DNA from: an uncultured Pelagibacteraceae bacterium
GTDB lineage: Bacteria; Pseudomonadota; Alphaproteobacteria; Pelagibacterales; Pelagibacteraceae
Direction of reading: 5' to 3'
Length of the DNA stretch: 64,000 nucleotides
Assembly: GCA_902560225.1 (NCBI GenBank)
Contig: CACEKT010000001.1
Coordinates: 1 to 64,000, forward strand
In this document: positions 9,634 through 19,388 of the stretch, one piece after another
How positions within the stretch are numbered: the stretch's first letter is position 1
Layout of the letters: every line of letters starts with the position of its first letter
Made by a program: the position numbers and the translations under genes
The notes under the pieces: generated by a model
What the model was told of the DNA's origin: nothing
The model's database searches: none
Seen by the model: the letters and a program-made list of their open reading frames with translations, nothing else

Positions 9634-11087
9634 TTAATCCACCAATCTGTAATATTGTTTTTAAAATTAATTTTTTCTTCCATCGCGTATGCAATATTTA
9701 AAATACTTTGTTCATCGAAAGCTTTCCCAATTATTTGTAATCCTAAAGGATAACCTTTAGAATCGTGACCAGCAGGTATAGAAATTCCTGGTAAACCAGC
9801 TAAATTTACTGGAACAGTAAAAATATCATTTAAATACATTGAAACTGGATCGTTAGCCTTTTCTCCAATTTTAAATGCAGAACTAGGTGTAGATGGAGTT
9901 AATATTGCATCTACTTTTTTGTAAGCTTCATCAAAATCATTTTTGATAAGTTTTCTCACTTTTTGCGCTTTAAGATAATATGCATCGTAATATCCAGAGG
10001 ATAAAACATAAGTTCCAATCATAATTCTTCTTTGAACTTCAGTGCCAAATCCTTCAGATCTGGTTTTTTCATACATATCGATAAGATTTTCTCCTTCAGC
10101 TCTAAAACCATACTTGACACCGTCGTATCGGGCTAAATTAGATGATGCCTCAGCTGGTGCAACAATGTAATACGTTGGCAATGCATATTTTGTATGAGGA
10201 AGTGATATATCTATAATTTCTGCACCACAATCTTTTACATAGTCAATACCCTTTTTCCAAAGATCCTCTATTTCCTTTGGCATCCCATCAACTCTGTATT
10301 CTCTAGGAATTCCTATTTTTTTACCTTTAATATCTTTTGTTAATTCTTTACTGTACTCATTCCTTTTAAAGTCTATTGATGTAGAATCTTTTTCATCATA
10401 AGAACTAATAACTTCCTGTAACAATGCACAATCTTTAACATTTTGCGCCATTGGTCCAGCTTGATCTAACGAAGATGCAAAAGCTACAATTCCGTATCTT
10501 GAACAACTACCATAAGTAGGTTTTAATCCAACTGTTCCTGTAAAAGAAGCAGGCTGTCTTATAGATCCACCTGTATCCGTTCCAATAGTTATTGGTGTTA
10601 ATTGAGCTGCTACTGCAGAGGATGATCCACCAGATGATCCTCCTGGAACTAAATTCTTATCAATTGGGTTTTGCACATTACCAAAAAAACTAGTTTCATT
10701 AGAGGAGCCCATTGCAAATTCATCACAATTTAATTTACCCATTAGGATAGCTCCTTCATTCCAAATATTTTGTGTGACAGTTGACTCATAAGTTGGAACA
10801 AAATTATTTAAAATCTTACTACCTGCCGTAGTTCTAATATCTTTTGTACAAAATAAATCTTTTACTGCCATTGGAATACCAGGCAATTTTAGATCAAGAT
10901 TAGGTTTCTCATCAAACTTTTTTGCTTTATTTAAAGCATTTGTATAATCTTCGGTTATATATGCATTTAATTCTTTTGATTTTTCTGATCGTTCAACAAA
11001 TGCTTTAGTAGCTTCGCTTGAGGAAAGTTTTTTATTTTTTATATTTTCTACTAACTCAGATAATGATTGTTTAGTTATATCTGACAT
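9630..11087 (-). CDS. gatA: Asp-tRNA(Asn)/Glu-tRNA(Gln) amidotransferase subunit A
   Basis: A 485-residue amidase-signature enzyme that releases ammonia from glutamine for GatB. The Ser-cisSer-Lys triad is visible: K76 in AVKDLF, S151 at the start of the GGSSGGSSS stretch and S175 in GTDTGGSIR. Length matches the family. The start abuts gatC (one-base overlap) and the end overlaps gatB by four bases. GatA is cytoplasmic and works only in the GatCAB complex. Confidence 0.97.
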   Translation of the reverse strand: MSDITKQSLSELVENIKNKKLSSSEATKAFVERSEKSKELNAYITEDYTNALNKAKKFDEKPNLDLKLPGIPMAVKDLFCTKDIRTTAGSKILNNFVPTYESTVTQNIWNEGAILMGKLNCDEFAMGSSNETSFFGNVQNPIDKNLVPGGSSGGSSSAVAAQLTPITIGTDTGGSIRQPASFTGTVGLKPTYGSCSRYGIVAFASSLDQAGPMAQNVKDCALLQEVISSYDEKDSTSIDFKRNEYSKELTKDIKGKKIGIPREYRVDGMPKEIEDLWKKGIDYVKDCGAEIIDISLPHTKYALPTYYIVAPAEASSNLARYDGVKYGFRAEGENLIDMYEKTRSEGFGTEVQRRIMIGTYVLSSGYYDAYYLKAQKVRKLIKNDFDEAYKKVDAILTPSTPSSAFKIGEKANDPVSMYLNDIFTVPVNLAGLPGISIPAGHDSKGYPLGLQIIGKAFDEQSILNIAYAMEEKINFKNNITDWWIK

Positions 11088-11374
11088 TATTCAATTACCT
11101 TTGGTACTACAAAATAATCTTCATTTTCCTTAGGAGAATTTTTTATTACTTGTTCTCTTAAGTTTTTACTTTTTACTTCATCCGCTCTTAATTTAAGAGT
11201 AGTTTCAGCAACAGAAGTTAATGGTTCAACATTTTCAGTTTTTAATTCGTTAAGTTTTTCAATAAAATTGAAAATTGAATTTAAATCTCCTGCAAGTTTC
11301 TCTGCTTTTTTCTCATCTACAGAAATTCTTGATAGTTTAGATATATGCTTTATTGTTTTAAGATCGATGCTCAT
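11087..11374 (-). CDS. gatC: Asp-tRNA(Asn)/Glu-tRNA(Gln) amidotransferase subunit C
   Basis: The first gene of the gat operon encodes the small linker subunit that wraps around the GatA-GatB interface. The typical start is MSIDLKTIKHISKLSRISV, which gives 95 residues and begins at 11374. An in-frame ATG 30 bases upstream (11404) would add MIVCDIFKYH, which is not family-like and runs into the divergent ruvX promoter region, so it is not used. The C-terminal part carries the conserved PLTSVAETTLKLRAD stretch. Confidence 0.94.
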   Translation of the reverse strand: MSIDLKTIKHISKLSRISVDEKKAEKLAGDLNSIFNFIEKLNELKTENVEPLTSVAETTLKLRADEVKSKNLREQVIKNSPKENEDYFVVPKVIE

Positions 11375-11424
11375 ATGGTATTTAAATATGTCGCAAACTA
11401 TCACTTAAGTTTAAAATATACAAT

Positions 11425-11880
11425 ATGATCACTATTGAAGAATTTAAAAAAAAACAGTCTGAAACCTCTAGATTGATTGGTTTAGATCTTGGTTCAAAAA
11501 GAATCGGTGTATCAATATGTGATGAAAGACAATCTGTCGCCACACCCTTTAAAACGATCAATAAAACCAATAATGAAGACTTAATTAATGAATTAAAAAA
11601 AATAATTGAAGAAAATAATATTAAAGGAATTGTCATTGGTCACCCAATTAATATGGATGGTTCACTGGGTCCTTCTGCACAATCAGTAAATGATGTGTCT
11701 AAAAATATAGACCAAAATGTTGATGTAGACGTTTGCCTGTGGGATGAAAGACTTTCAACCGTTGGTGCATTTAATCTATCCAGTCAGCTTGATGTTAATG
11801 TTTCTAAGCGTGAAAAAAAGATAGATCAAAACGCAGCTGCATTTATTCTTCAAGGAGCTATTGATTATTTGAACAATTAA
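11425..11880 (+). CDS. ruvX: RuvX/YqgF-type putative Holliday junction resolvase
   Basis: A 151-residue RNase-H-fold protein. The metal-binding IGLDLGSKRIGVSICD motif is at residues 18-33 (D21). The WDERLST motif lies near residues 109-115, and a last acidic residue sits in KIDQNAAAFILQ. Family members process pre-16S rRNA or Holliday junctions; which role applies cannot be told from sequence. It is divergent from gatC across a 50-base AT-rich spacer that must hold both promoters, and is followed by pyrB. Confidence 0.92.
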   Translation: MITIEEFKKKQSETSRLIGLDLGSKRIGVSICDERQSVATPFKTINKTNNEDLINELKKIIEENNIKGIVIGHPINMDGSLGPSAQSVNDVSKNIDQNVDVDVCLWDERLSTVGAFNLSSQLDVNVSKREKKIDQNAAAFILQGAIDYLNN

Positions 11881-11922
11881 TCCTTGCCATTTAGTAGCTT
11901 TATAGCTATAGAGTTAATTTTA

Positions 11923-12864
11923 ATGGCAATAAAAACCAATAAAGCTATTAAAATATCCCAAAAACATCTGTTAGGTATCCAAGATTTATCAATTAACGAT
12001 ATAAATTTAATTTTAGATGAATCTCAAGCTTTCATTAAACTGAATCAAAGTAAGAACAAAAGACTAAATGTTTTAAATGGTAAAACACAAATTAATCTAT
12101 TTTTTGAACCATCTACAAGAACTCAAAGCTCGTTTGAACTAGCAGGTAAACGTTTGGGGGCAGATGTTATGTCTATGAATATGAGTAACTCCGCAATTAA
12201 AAAAGGTGAAACATTAATAGATACGGCAATGACATTGAATGCAATGCATCCTGATATAATTGTAATTAGACATCAGGACTCTGGTGCATGTAACCTACTA
12301 TCTCAAAAAGTTAATTGTGCTGTATTAAATGCTGGTGATGGAAGAAGAGAGCACCCTACACAGGCATTGCTAGATGCTTTAACAATAATAAATACAAAGG
12401 ACAAAATTGAAGGTTTGAAAATTGCGATTTGTGGTGACATTCTTCATTCTAGAGTAGCTAGATCAAATATTTATTTGTTAACTATGTTGGGTGCAGAGGT
12501 AAACATTGTTGCACCAAGTAATTTAATGCCAAAAGAAATAGAAAAATTTGGAGTAAATACTTTTACTGATATGAAAAAAGGGCTAAAGGATTGTGATATA
12601 GTCATGATGCTAAGACTTCAAAACGAAAGAATGACAAGTTCTTTTCTATCATCAAATAGAGAATACTATGAATACTATGGTTTAACACCTGATAAACTTG
12701 ATCATGCAAAAGAGGATGCCATAATAATGCATCCTGGTCCTATGAATAGAGGAATTGAAATCGATACTAGATTGGCTGACGATATTAATAAAAGTGTAAT
12801 AAAGGAGCAAGTTGAACTTGGAGTAGCGGTCAGAATGGCTTGTCTAAAAATATTTTGTGAATAA
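11923..12864 (+). CDS. pyrB: Aspartate carbamoyltransferase catalytic subunit
   Basis: It catalyses carbamoyl phosphate plus aspartate to carbamoyl-aspartate, the committed step of pyrimidine synthesis. From the ATG at 11923 the protein has 313 residues, with the carbamoyl-phosphate motif FEPSTRT at 61-67 and [10 protein letters not shown] in the middle, both diagnostic. An upstream in-frame ATG at 11884 adds 13 non-family residues just after ruvX and is less likely. No pyrI regulatory gene is nearby. The gene is followed immediately, with no gap, by a dihydroorotase-like gene, the arrangement seen where PyrB forms a complex with a PyrC homologue. Confidence 0.95.
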   Translation: MAIKTNKAIKISQKHLLGIQDLSINDINLILDESQAFIKLNQSKNKRLNVLNGKTQINLFFEPSTRTQSSFELAGKRLGADVMSMNMSNSAIKKGETLIDTAMTLNAMHPDIIVIRHQDSGACNLLSQKVNCAVLNAGDGRREHPTQALLDALTIINTKDKIEGLKIAICGDILHSRVARSNIYLLTMLGAEVNIVAPSNLMPKEIEKFGVNTFTDMKKGLKDCDIVMMLRLQNERMTSSFLSSNREYYEYYGLTPDKLDHAKEDAIIMHPGPMNRGIEIDTRLADDINKSVIKEQVELGVAVRMACLKIFCE

Positions 12865-14151
12865 ATGAAAAAACAATACTTTATAAATGCAAACATAATT
12901 GATCCACATAATTCTATAAATGAAAATGGTGGTATGATCATCGATGAAAATGGTAGAATTGAAGCTATTGGAAAAAAAGTAAATACTAACAACTTACCTA
13001 CAAGAGAAAAACCAATTGATTTGAAAGGAAAATATATCATACCAGGTTTAGTGGATATGAGAGTTTTTGTGGGAGAGCCTGGCTATGAATACAAAGAGAA
13101 CTTCAGAACTTTAAGCAATGCAGCATTATCTGGAGGTGTTACTTCTGTAGTTACTATGCCTAATACAGATCCAATAATTGACAACGTATCAATTGTGGAT
13201 TTTTTAAAAAGAAGAGGTAGAGATAAATCTAAAATCAATATTTTTCCTTGTGCTTCGTTAACTCAGAATATTGAAGGTAATAATATGACTGAGTTTGGCT
13301 TGCTAGCTAAAAAAGGAATAATAGCTTTTACAGATGGTATTAAAACCATTCAAAATACAAGTTTAATGTCTAAAATAATGAGTTCAGCTAAAGATTTGGA
13401 TTGTTTGATAATGCAACATGCCGAAGATTATCACCTCTCTAAAAATGGAATGATTAACTCAGGAATAATTGCTACGAAACTTGGTCTATCAGGAATTCCT
13501 GACATTGCAGAAAGAATTATAATTGAAAGAGACTTAGTGCTACTTGATAAAATTAAGTGTAGATATCATATCTCTCAACTATCATCTGCAAAATCAGTAG
13601 ATGTAATCAAGGAAAGAAAGAATGATGTAAAATTCACTTGTGGTGTATCAATTAATAACCTTTCTTTGAATGAAAATGATATTGGAGACTTCAAAACATT
13701 CTTAAAATTATCACCTCCCTTAAGAAAAGAGGAGGACCGAGAAGCATTAGTGCAAGGATTAAAAGATAAAACAATTGATGTAATTGTTTCAGATCATAAA
13801 CCTGAGGATGAAGAATCTAAAAGGTTAACTTTTTCGCAAGCAGCAACAGGAGCTTCAGGAATAGAAACGTTATTATCTTTATCTTTAGAATTATACCATA
13901 ATGGATCTGTTAAACTCGAAACAATAATTAGAGCATTAACATCTAGCCCTGCAAAAATTCTTCGTATTAATAAAGGAAATCTTACAATAGGTAATGAAGC
14001 TGATTTCTGCATAGTTGATTTGGATAAACCTTGGATTGTAAAAAAAGAAAGTTTAATTTCTAAATCAAAAAATACTTCAATTGAAGATAAAAAACTTCAA
14101 GGTAAAGTTACTAATACCTTTGTAAAAGGTAAGGAATTATTTACAATATAA
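12865..14151 (+). CDS. pyrC: Dihydroorotase-like protein lacking HxH metal motif
   Basis: A 428-residue amidohydrolase-fold protein of the type I dihydroorotase group, adjacent to pyrB. The usual DxHxHxREPG motif reads DMRVFVGEPG here (residues 64-73), so both metal-binding histidines and the substrate arginine are replaced. SDHKP at 309-313 keeps the distal Asp-His pair, and YHISQLS at 234-240 resembles a later histidine site. In the family, such pyrB-linked proteins without HxH (PyrC-prime/PyrX type) are catalytically dead partners that stabilise aspartate carbamoyltransferase. I infer the same here, in which case an active dihydroorotase would be encoded elsewhere. Automated annotation will probably call it dihydroorotase. 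Confidence 0.85.
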   Translation: MKKQYFINANIIDPHNSINENGGMIIDENGRIEAIGKKVNTNNLPTREKPIDLKGKYIIPGLVDMRVFVGEPGYEYKENFRTLSNAALSGGVTSVVTMPNTDPIIDNVSIVDFLKRRGRDKSKINIFPCASLTQNIEGNNMTEFGLLAKKGIIAFTDGIKTIQNTSLMSKIMSSAKDLDCLIMQHAEDYHLSKNGMINSGIIATKLGLSGIPDIAERIIIERDLVLLDKIKCRYHISQLSSAKSVDVIKERKNDVKFTCGVSINNLSLNENDIGDFKTFLKLSPPLRKEEDREALVQGLKDKTIDVIVSDHKPEDEESKRLTFSQAATGASGIETLLSLSLELYHNGSVKLETIIRALTSSPAKILRINKGNLTIGNEADFCIVDLDKPWIVKKESLISKSKNTSIEDKKLQGKVTNTFVKGKELFTI

Positions 14152-14153
14152 TA

Positions 14154-14732
14154 ATGGAATATATAATTGTTGGTTTTGCTTCATATCTAATGGGTTCAAT
14201 CCCATTTGGTTTAATCTTAACAAAAATCTTTTTAAAAAAAGATATCAGAGAAATAGGTTCTGGTAACATTGGTGCAACAAATGCTTTAAGAACAGGAAAT
14301 AAATTTATTGGTTACTCAACATTAATACTTGATATAGCAAAAGCTATAATACCTGTTATTTATGTTAAGATAAATTTTCCAGAATTAATATATATAGCTT
14401 CTTTGTGTGCATTTTTAGGTCATGTATTTCCTATTTGGCTTAAATTCAAAGGAGGCAAAGGTGTGGCAACCTATGTTGGAATTTTGTTTTCTATAAATGT
14501 ATTATTAGGTATTGTTTTTATTATAACTTGGGGAATAATATTTTTAATCTTTAGATATTCCTCTCTATCATCAATAATTGGGTCCTTTTCTATTCCAGCT
14601 TATATTCTAATAACTGGGCAAATGTATAGTTTTATTTTTTTTGGAATAATGTTTATTTTGATCTTTTTTACACATAGAGAAAATATCAAACGATTGAAAA
14701 ACAAAGAAGAAAGTAAAACAAAAATTTATTAA
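14154..14732 (+). CDS. plsY: Glycerol-3-phosphate acyltransferase PlsY
   Basis: A 192-residue membrane protein that transfers an acyl group from acyl-phosphate to glycerol-3-phosphate, the first step of phospholipid synthesis. It has about five hydrophobic helices and the family motifs GSGNIGATNALRTG (residues 36-49) and FKGGKGVATY (98-107). Length is normal. The start lies two bases after the preceding stop, so it is probably read from the ruvX/pyrB promoter. Confidence 0.95.
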   Translation: MEYIIVGFASYLMGSIPFGLILTKIFLKKDIREIGSGNIGATNALRTGNKFIGYSTLILDIAKAIIPVIYVKINFPELIYIASLCAFLGHVFPIWLKFKGGKGVATYVGILFSINVLLGIVFIITWGIIFLIFRYSSLSSIIGSFSIPAYILITGQMYSFIFFGIMFILIFFTHRENIKRLKNKEESKTKIY

Positions 14733-14769
14733 TTTGACTATCAGACTCTTTTGAGTAGTTTGTTAAATT

Positions 14770-17349
14770 ATGAATCTAGTCATAGTTGAAAGTCCAGCAA
14801 AAGCTAAAACAATAAATAAATATTTAGGTGATAACTACACTGTTTTAGCAAGCTATGGTCATATAAGAGATTTGCCTTCAAAAAATGGTTCTGTTGATCC
14901 TGAACAAAATTTTAAAATGGAATGGGAAGTTGATAGTTTTTCAAAAAAATATTTAAAGGAAATTACAGATGCAGCTAAAGAGTCTAGTAAAATTATTCTA
15001 GCTACTGACCCAGACCGTGAAGGTGAAGCTATAGCGTGGCATGTAAAAGAGTATTTAAAAGAAAAAAAACTTTTGAAAGATAAAGAAGTTGAAAGAGTAG
15101 TATTTAATGAAATTACAAAAAAAGCAGTCACACATGGCATTGACAATCCAAGGCAAATTGAACCTTTGCTTGTTGATGCGTATATGGCTAGGAGAGCTCT
15201 TGATTATTTAGTTGGTTTTAATATATCACCTATTCTATGGACAAAACTACCAGGATCAAAATCAGCTGGTAGAGTACAATCTGTAGCTTTAAAACTCATA
15301 ACTGAAAGAGAGCACGAAATAGAATCTTTTGAACCAGAAGAATTTTGGACTTTAAGCATCAATTTTCAAGATGATAAAAAAAATTTAATTACCGCAAGTA
15401 TCTCCCAACTCAATGGAGAAAAAATAGAGAAATTTTCTTTTAAAAATAAAAGTGAAATAAATGAAGCAGCTGCAAATATTAAAGATAAAAAATTTAATAT
15501 TAATGATATTTCATCAAAAGTTGTTAATAGAAATCCATCAGGTCCATTTACAACATCAACTTTACAACAAGTTGCTTCAAGTAGATTGGGATTTGGAGCA
15601 TCTAGAACAATGCAAATTGCTCAAAGATTATATCAAGGTATCGAGATTGATGGGGAAACAATAGGATTAATTACTTACATGAGGACTGATGGTACTAATC
15701 TTTCAGCTGATGCAGTTTCAGAATTTAGAAACTTTATCAATAATCAATATGGAAGTGAATATCTACCAGAAAACCCATTAAATTATTCTGGAAAAAAAGC
15801 TAAAAATGCACAAGAGGCGCATGAAGCCATTCGACCTACTGATGTAAGTAGATCACCAGACTCTGTAAAAAAATATTTGAGCATAGATCAACAAAAACTT
15901 TACAATTTAATTTGGAGTAAAGCTCTTTCATCACAAATGGAACCAGCAAAATTCGACAGAAATATAATAACAATTGTTTCAGATGATAATCAAACAATCT
16001 GTAAGACTAGTGGTTCAGTATTAAAATTTGATGGGTTTTTAAAAGTTTTTCCTAATCTATCAAAAGATGATGATGAAACTGTATTACCTAAAATATCTAA
16101 AGGGCCTATTAACATAGAGTCGCTTATGGATGAACAACATTTTACTCAACCACCACCAAGATATTCTGAGGCGAGCCTAGTAAAAAAATTAGAGGAACTT
16201 GGAATTGGGCGTCCTTCGACTTATGCCAGCATAATCTCTACAATCGCTAATCGGGGATATGCTGAAATTTTAAATAAAAGATTTTTTCCTACTGATCGTG
16301 GAAAACTTATTTCGGCTTTTTTACAAAAGTTATTTTCTAAATACGTTGATTATAATTTCACAGCAGGTTTAGAAGATCAGTTGGATGAAATTACTACAGG
16401 AAAAGAAAGTTGGATAAAAGTTTTAGAAATGTTTTGGAAGGATTTTCATATCAATGTTTCGGAGGTTAAAGAAAAAAGAACACGTGAAGTCTTAGATTTA
16501 TTGAATGAAAGTCTAGGTACTCTAATTTTTGACAAAGATGATGACGGAAAAGTTATTAGAAAATGTCAGCTCTGTGAAACTGGATCGTTGAGTTTAAAAA
16601 ATAGTTTCAGAGGTGGTGCATTTATTGGATGTTCTAATTATCCAGAATGTAAGTTTACTAGACCACTATCTAAGGCAAAAGCTGCTGCACAATCCCAATT
16701 AGCAGAGCCAAAATTTATTGGAAAACATATAAATGGAAATGATATTTTTCTAAAAAATGGAAGGTTTGGTCCTTATCTTCAATATGAAAAATTATTAGAT
16801 GATATTTCTGAGGAAAAAACTAAGAAAAAAAAGAAAATTAAAAAAGCTAAAGATGTAAATGAACTTTTAAAAAATGTTTCTATACCTAAAGGTTTAGAGT
16901 TAGATAGTATAGATCTTGAAAAAGCACAATTTTTATGTTCGTTACCTAAGACTTTAGGCACAAATCCAGAGAACCAGAAAGAAATTACCTTAAATACAGG
17001 TAGATTTGGACCATATTTAAAATGTGAGAATAAATCTGCTAGAATTGAAAATATTGAAGAATTATTTTCAATTGGATTAAATAGAGCAATAACCTTAATT
17101 GCTGAAGCTAAACCAGGTAGAATGTCTGCTTCAATTATAAAAGATCTAGGTGAGCATCCTGAAGATAAAAAACCAATTAGGGTAATGAAAGGCCAATATG
17201 GGCCTTATATCAAATATAAATCATTAAATGCAACCATACCTGAGGAAAAAGACCCTACAGAACTTACAGTAGAAGAAGCTTTAATCCTTATTGAGAAAAG
17301 AAAAGAATACGATAAAAATAAGAAAACAAAAAAAAAGAAAAAAAAATAA
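14770..17349 (+). CDS. topA: DNA topoisomerase I
   Basis: An 859-residue type IA topoisomerase that relaxes negative supercoils. The toprim domain starts with IVESPAKAKTINKYLG (residues 5-20) and contains the acidic DPDREGEA motif (80-87). The active-site tyrosine is Y303 in LITYMRTDG. One four-cysteine zinc ribbon follows residue 597 (CQLC, then CSNYPEC), and three C-terminal repeats carry GRFGPYL or GQYGPYI. The C terminus ends in a lysine run. A 37-base spacer after plsY could hold its own promoter. Confidence 0.97.
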   Translation: MNLVIVESPAKAKTINKYLGDNYTVLASYGHIRDLPSKNGSVDPEQNFKMEWEVDSFSKKYLKEITDAAKESSKIILATDPDREGEAIAWHVKEYLKEKKLLKDKEVERVVFNEITKKAVTHGIDNPRQIEPLLVDAYMARRALDYLVGFNISPILWTKLPGSKSAGRVQSVALKLITEREHEIESFEPEEFWTLSINFQDDKKNLITASISQLNGEKIEKFSFKNKSEINEAAANIKDKKFNINDISSKVVNRNPSGPFTTSTLQQVASSRLGFGASRTMQIAQRLYQGIEIDGETIGLITYMRTDGTNLSADAVSEFRNFINNQYGSEYLPENPLNYSGKKAKNAQEAHEAIRPTDVSRSPDSVKKYLSIDQQKLYNLIWSKALSSQMEPAKFDRNIITIVSDDNQTICKTSGSVLKFDGFLKVFPNLSKDDDETVLPKISKGPINIESLMDEQHFTQPPPRYSEASLVKKLEELGIGRPSTYASIISTIANRGYAEILNKRFFPTDRGKLISAFLQKLFSKYVDYNFTAGLEDQLDEITTGKESWIKVLEMFWKDFHINVSEVKEKRTREVLDLLNESLGTLIFDKDDDGKVIRKCQLCETGSLSLKNSFRGGAFIGCSNYPECKFTRPLSKAKAAAQSQLAEPKFIGKHINGNDIFLKNGRFGPYLQYEKLLDDISEEKTKKKKKIKKAKDVNELLKNVSIPKGLELDSIDLEKAQFLCSLPKTLGTNPENQKEITLNTGRFGPYLKCENKSARIENIEELFSIGLNRAITLIAEAKPGRMSASIIKDLGEHPEDKKPIRVMKGQYGPYIKYKSLNATIPEEKDPTELTVEEALILIEKRKEYDKNKKTKKKKKK

Positions 17350-17350
17350 A

Positions 17351-17602
17351 ATGAAAAAAATTATATTTATTTGTATATTTCTAACATCTATCTCAATACA
17401 ATCTGTTAAAGCTGATGAAAATAATTGTTCTAACTTAAAGAAATTTTCAAAAGAATATTTCTCATGTAAAGCTAAAGCAATAACTAACAAAACTAAATCA
17501 GTGACAAAAACTACTCTGAATAAGAGTAAAAAGTTTATGAAAAACGAAATTGATAAAACTAAAAAATATCAAAAAAAAGCATGGTCAAAAAAAGATAAGT
17601 AA
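17351..17602 (+). CDS. Small exported lysine-rich protein, unknown function
   Basis: From the ATG one base after the topA stop, this encodes 83 residues. A clear signal peptide (MKKIIFICIFLTSISIQSVKA, cleavage after KADE expected) is followed by a mature part with two cysteines (NNCSNL and FSCKAK) and a very basic, coiled-coil-like C terminus rich in Lys, Thr and Ser. The reading frame is open further upstream, but that part overlaps topA in another frame and lacks a signal peptide. No family is recognised. Being co-transcribed with topA probably reflects packing rather than function. Confidence 0.65.
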   Translation: MKKIIFICIFLTSISIQSVKADENNCSNLKKFSKEYFSCKAKAITNKTKSVTKTTLNKSKKFMKNEIDKTKKYQKKAWSKKDK

Positions 17603-17625
17603 GAAAATTTAATTAAGGATTAAAA

Positions 17626-18087
17626 ATGAATGCTGAAAATAATTTAATAAAAGAAAACATAACCCTTCCAAAAGCTACAGACCCTGTTGGTTCATATGTT
17701 GCAACAAAAATTATTGGAAAATTACTATATATTTCAGGACAAATATCAATTAATAGCGAAGGTGAATTAATTAAAGGAAAATTAGGTAAAAACTTAAATA
17801 CTGAAGATGGATACAAAGCTGCAGAGAGATGTGCCCTAAGTATTATTGCACAAGCTAAAAAAGCCTGTAAAGGTGATTTGGATAAAATCAAAACATGCGT
17901 CAAGCTTACTGGGTTTGTAAATTCAACAGAGGATTTTATTGAACAACCAAAAGTTATTAATGGTGCATCAGATTTAATAAAAAAAATATTTGAAGAAAAA
18001 GGAATGCATACTAGAGCTGCTGTAAGTACAAATAGTTTACCACTAGGTGTGGCAGTTGAGGTTGATGCTATTTTTGAATTAAATTAA
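17626..18087 (+). CDS. RidA (YjgF/YER057c/UK114) family protein
   Basis: A 153-residue RidA-like protein, somewhat longer than E. coli RidA (about 128). The conserved core includes LLYISGQISINSEGELIKG near residue 30 and the C-terminal TRAAVSTNSLPLGVAVEVDA, whose arginine corresponds to the substrate-binding Arg of imine deaminases. RidA hydrolyses reactive enamine/imine intermediates released by PLP enzymes; this longer subgroup is less well studied. It ends two bases before the convergent ugd gene. Confidence 0.88.
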   Translation: MNAENNLIKENITLPKATDPVGSYVATKIIGKLLYISGQISINSEGELIKGKLGKNLNTEDGYKAAERCALSIIAQAKKACKGDLDKIKTCVKLTGFVNSTEDFIEQPKVINGASDLIKKIFEEKGMHTRAAVSTNSLPLGVAVEVDAIFELN

Positions 18088-18089
18088 TC

Positions 18090-19388
18090 CTATCTTCCAA
18101 CACTAAAATATTTAAAACCCTGCTTCTTAATTTTACTTGGATCATAAATATTTCTCATATCATAGATGATAAATTTTTTTCCTTTAATAAAATTTTTAAA
18201 ATTAATAGATTTAAAATCATTCCATTCTGTATGAATTATAACTAGATCTGATCTTTCAATTGCATCTTTTACTGTGTTTTCATAAAAAACATTTTTTAAT
18301 CCCTTAAATTCTTTTTTATAACCAGTAGGATCATAATATCTAATTTTTGCACCTTTTTTTGATAAGATTGGTATCATTGTCAGACTAGAAGAATCTCTCA
18401 TATCGTCTGTATTTGCTTTAAATGTAACACCTAAAAAACAAATTTTTTTGTTTTTAACTTTATTATTTAAAATCTTGTAAACTCTTTTTAAAAGTATATT
18501 TGATCTATTTTTATTTGATTTAACTACTGATTTAATTACAGTAAGTTTAGTTTTGTACTTATCAGCAGTATTAATTATAGCTTTGGTATCCTTGGGGAAA
18601 CATGAGCCTCCATAAGCCGGACCAGCTCTTAAAAACCTGCCCCCTATTCTTTTATCTAAACCCATGCCAATAGATATGTCTTCGACATTAACTCCAATCT
18701 TTTCGCATAAATTAGCTATTTCATTTATAAAGGTTATTTTGGTAGCTAAAAATGCATTAGAGGCATATTTAATTAATTCAGCAGCTCTTCTAGATGTATG
18801 TACATATTGAGCACCTTTTGAAATTAGTGGTGAATATAAGTTTTTTAATATTTTATTAGATTTTTTATCATTTGAACCAATCACTATTCGGTCAGGATAT
18901 GTAAAATCTCTAATTGCTTCACCCTCTCTTAAAAATTCTGGATTTGAAACCACAGTAAATTTTTTTTTTAAATTATTTTTTGTTAATATTTTTTCTATTG
19001 CATCGCCAGTTGTTACAGGTACTGTTGATTTAGTTACAACAATCTTATATTTATTTATAGATTTACTAATTTGCTGAGCAACATTATATATTTGAGATAA
19101 ATCAGCAGAACTACCACCTCGTTTCGTAGGTGTTCCAACGCAAATGAATATAATATCAGATTTTTTGATTGAATTATGTAAATCTGTTGAAAAATTAAGT
19201 CTTTTATTTTTATGATTTTTTAATACTAGTTCTTCAAGTCCAGGTTCGTAAATAGGTATTTTACCTTTTTTAAGTTTTTTTATTTTTTCTAAATCTTTGT
19301 CTACACAAATGACATTATTACCTAGGTCGGAAAAACATACACCACTTACTAAGCCAACATAGCCTGTACCTATCATGCATAAATTCAT
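18090..19388 (-). CDS. ugd: UDP-glucose 6-dehydrogenase
   Basis: A 432-residue enzyme that oxidises UDP-glucose to UDP-glucuronate with two NAD+. The NAD-binding GTGYVGLVSG is at residues 7-16 and the catalytic cysteine is C263 in GGSCFPKDTKA. C-terminal UDP-binding domain features are present (FLGVTFKANTDDMRDS). The start overlaps the galU stop by four bases, so UDP-glucose production and its oxidation are encoded together, likely for surface polysaccharide. Confidence 0.95.
   Translation of the reverse strand: MNLCMIGTGYVGLVSGVCFSDLGNNVICVDKDLEKIKKLKKGKIPIYEPGLEELVLKNHKNKRLNFSTDLHNSIKKSDIIFICVGTPTKRGGSSADLSQIYNVAQQISKSINKYKIVVTKSTVPVTTGDAIEKILTKNNLKKKFTVVSNPEFLREGEAIRDFTYPDRIVIGSNDKKSNKILKNLYSPLISKGAQYVHTSRRAAELIKYASNAFLATKITFINEIANLCEKIGVNVEDISIGMGLDKRIGGRFLRAGPAYGGSCFPKDTKAIINTADKYKTKLTVIKSVVKSNKNRSNILLKRVYKILNNKVKNKKICFLGVTFKANTDDMRDSSSLTMIPILSKKGAKIRYYDPTGYKKEFKGLKNVFYENTVKDAIERSDLVIIHTEWNDFKSINFKNFIKGKKFIIYDMRNIYDPSKIKKQGFKYFSVGR

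Noticed and set aside
14733..14769. ACTC-TTTT-GAGT hairpin before topA as a terminator
   Set aside because: The stem is only four base pairs and no strong T-run follows; too weak to call.
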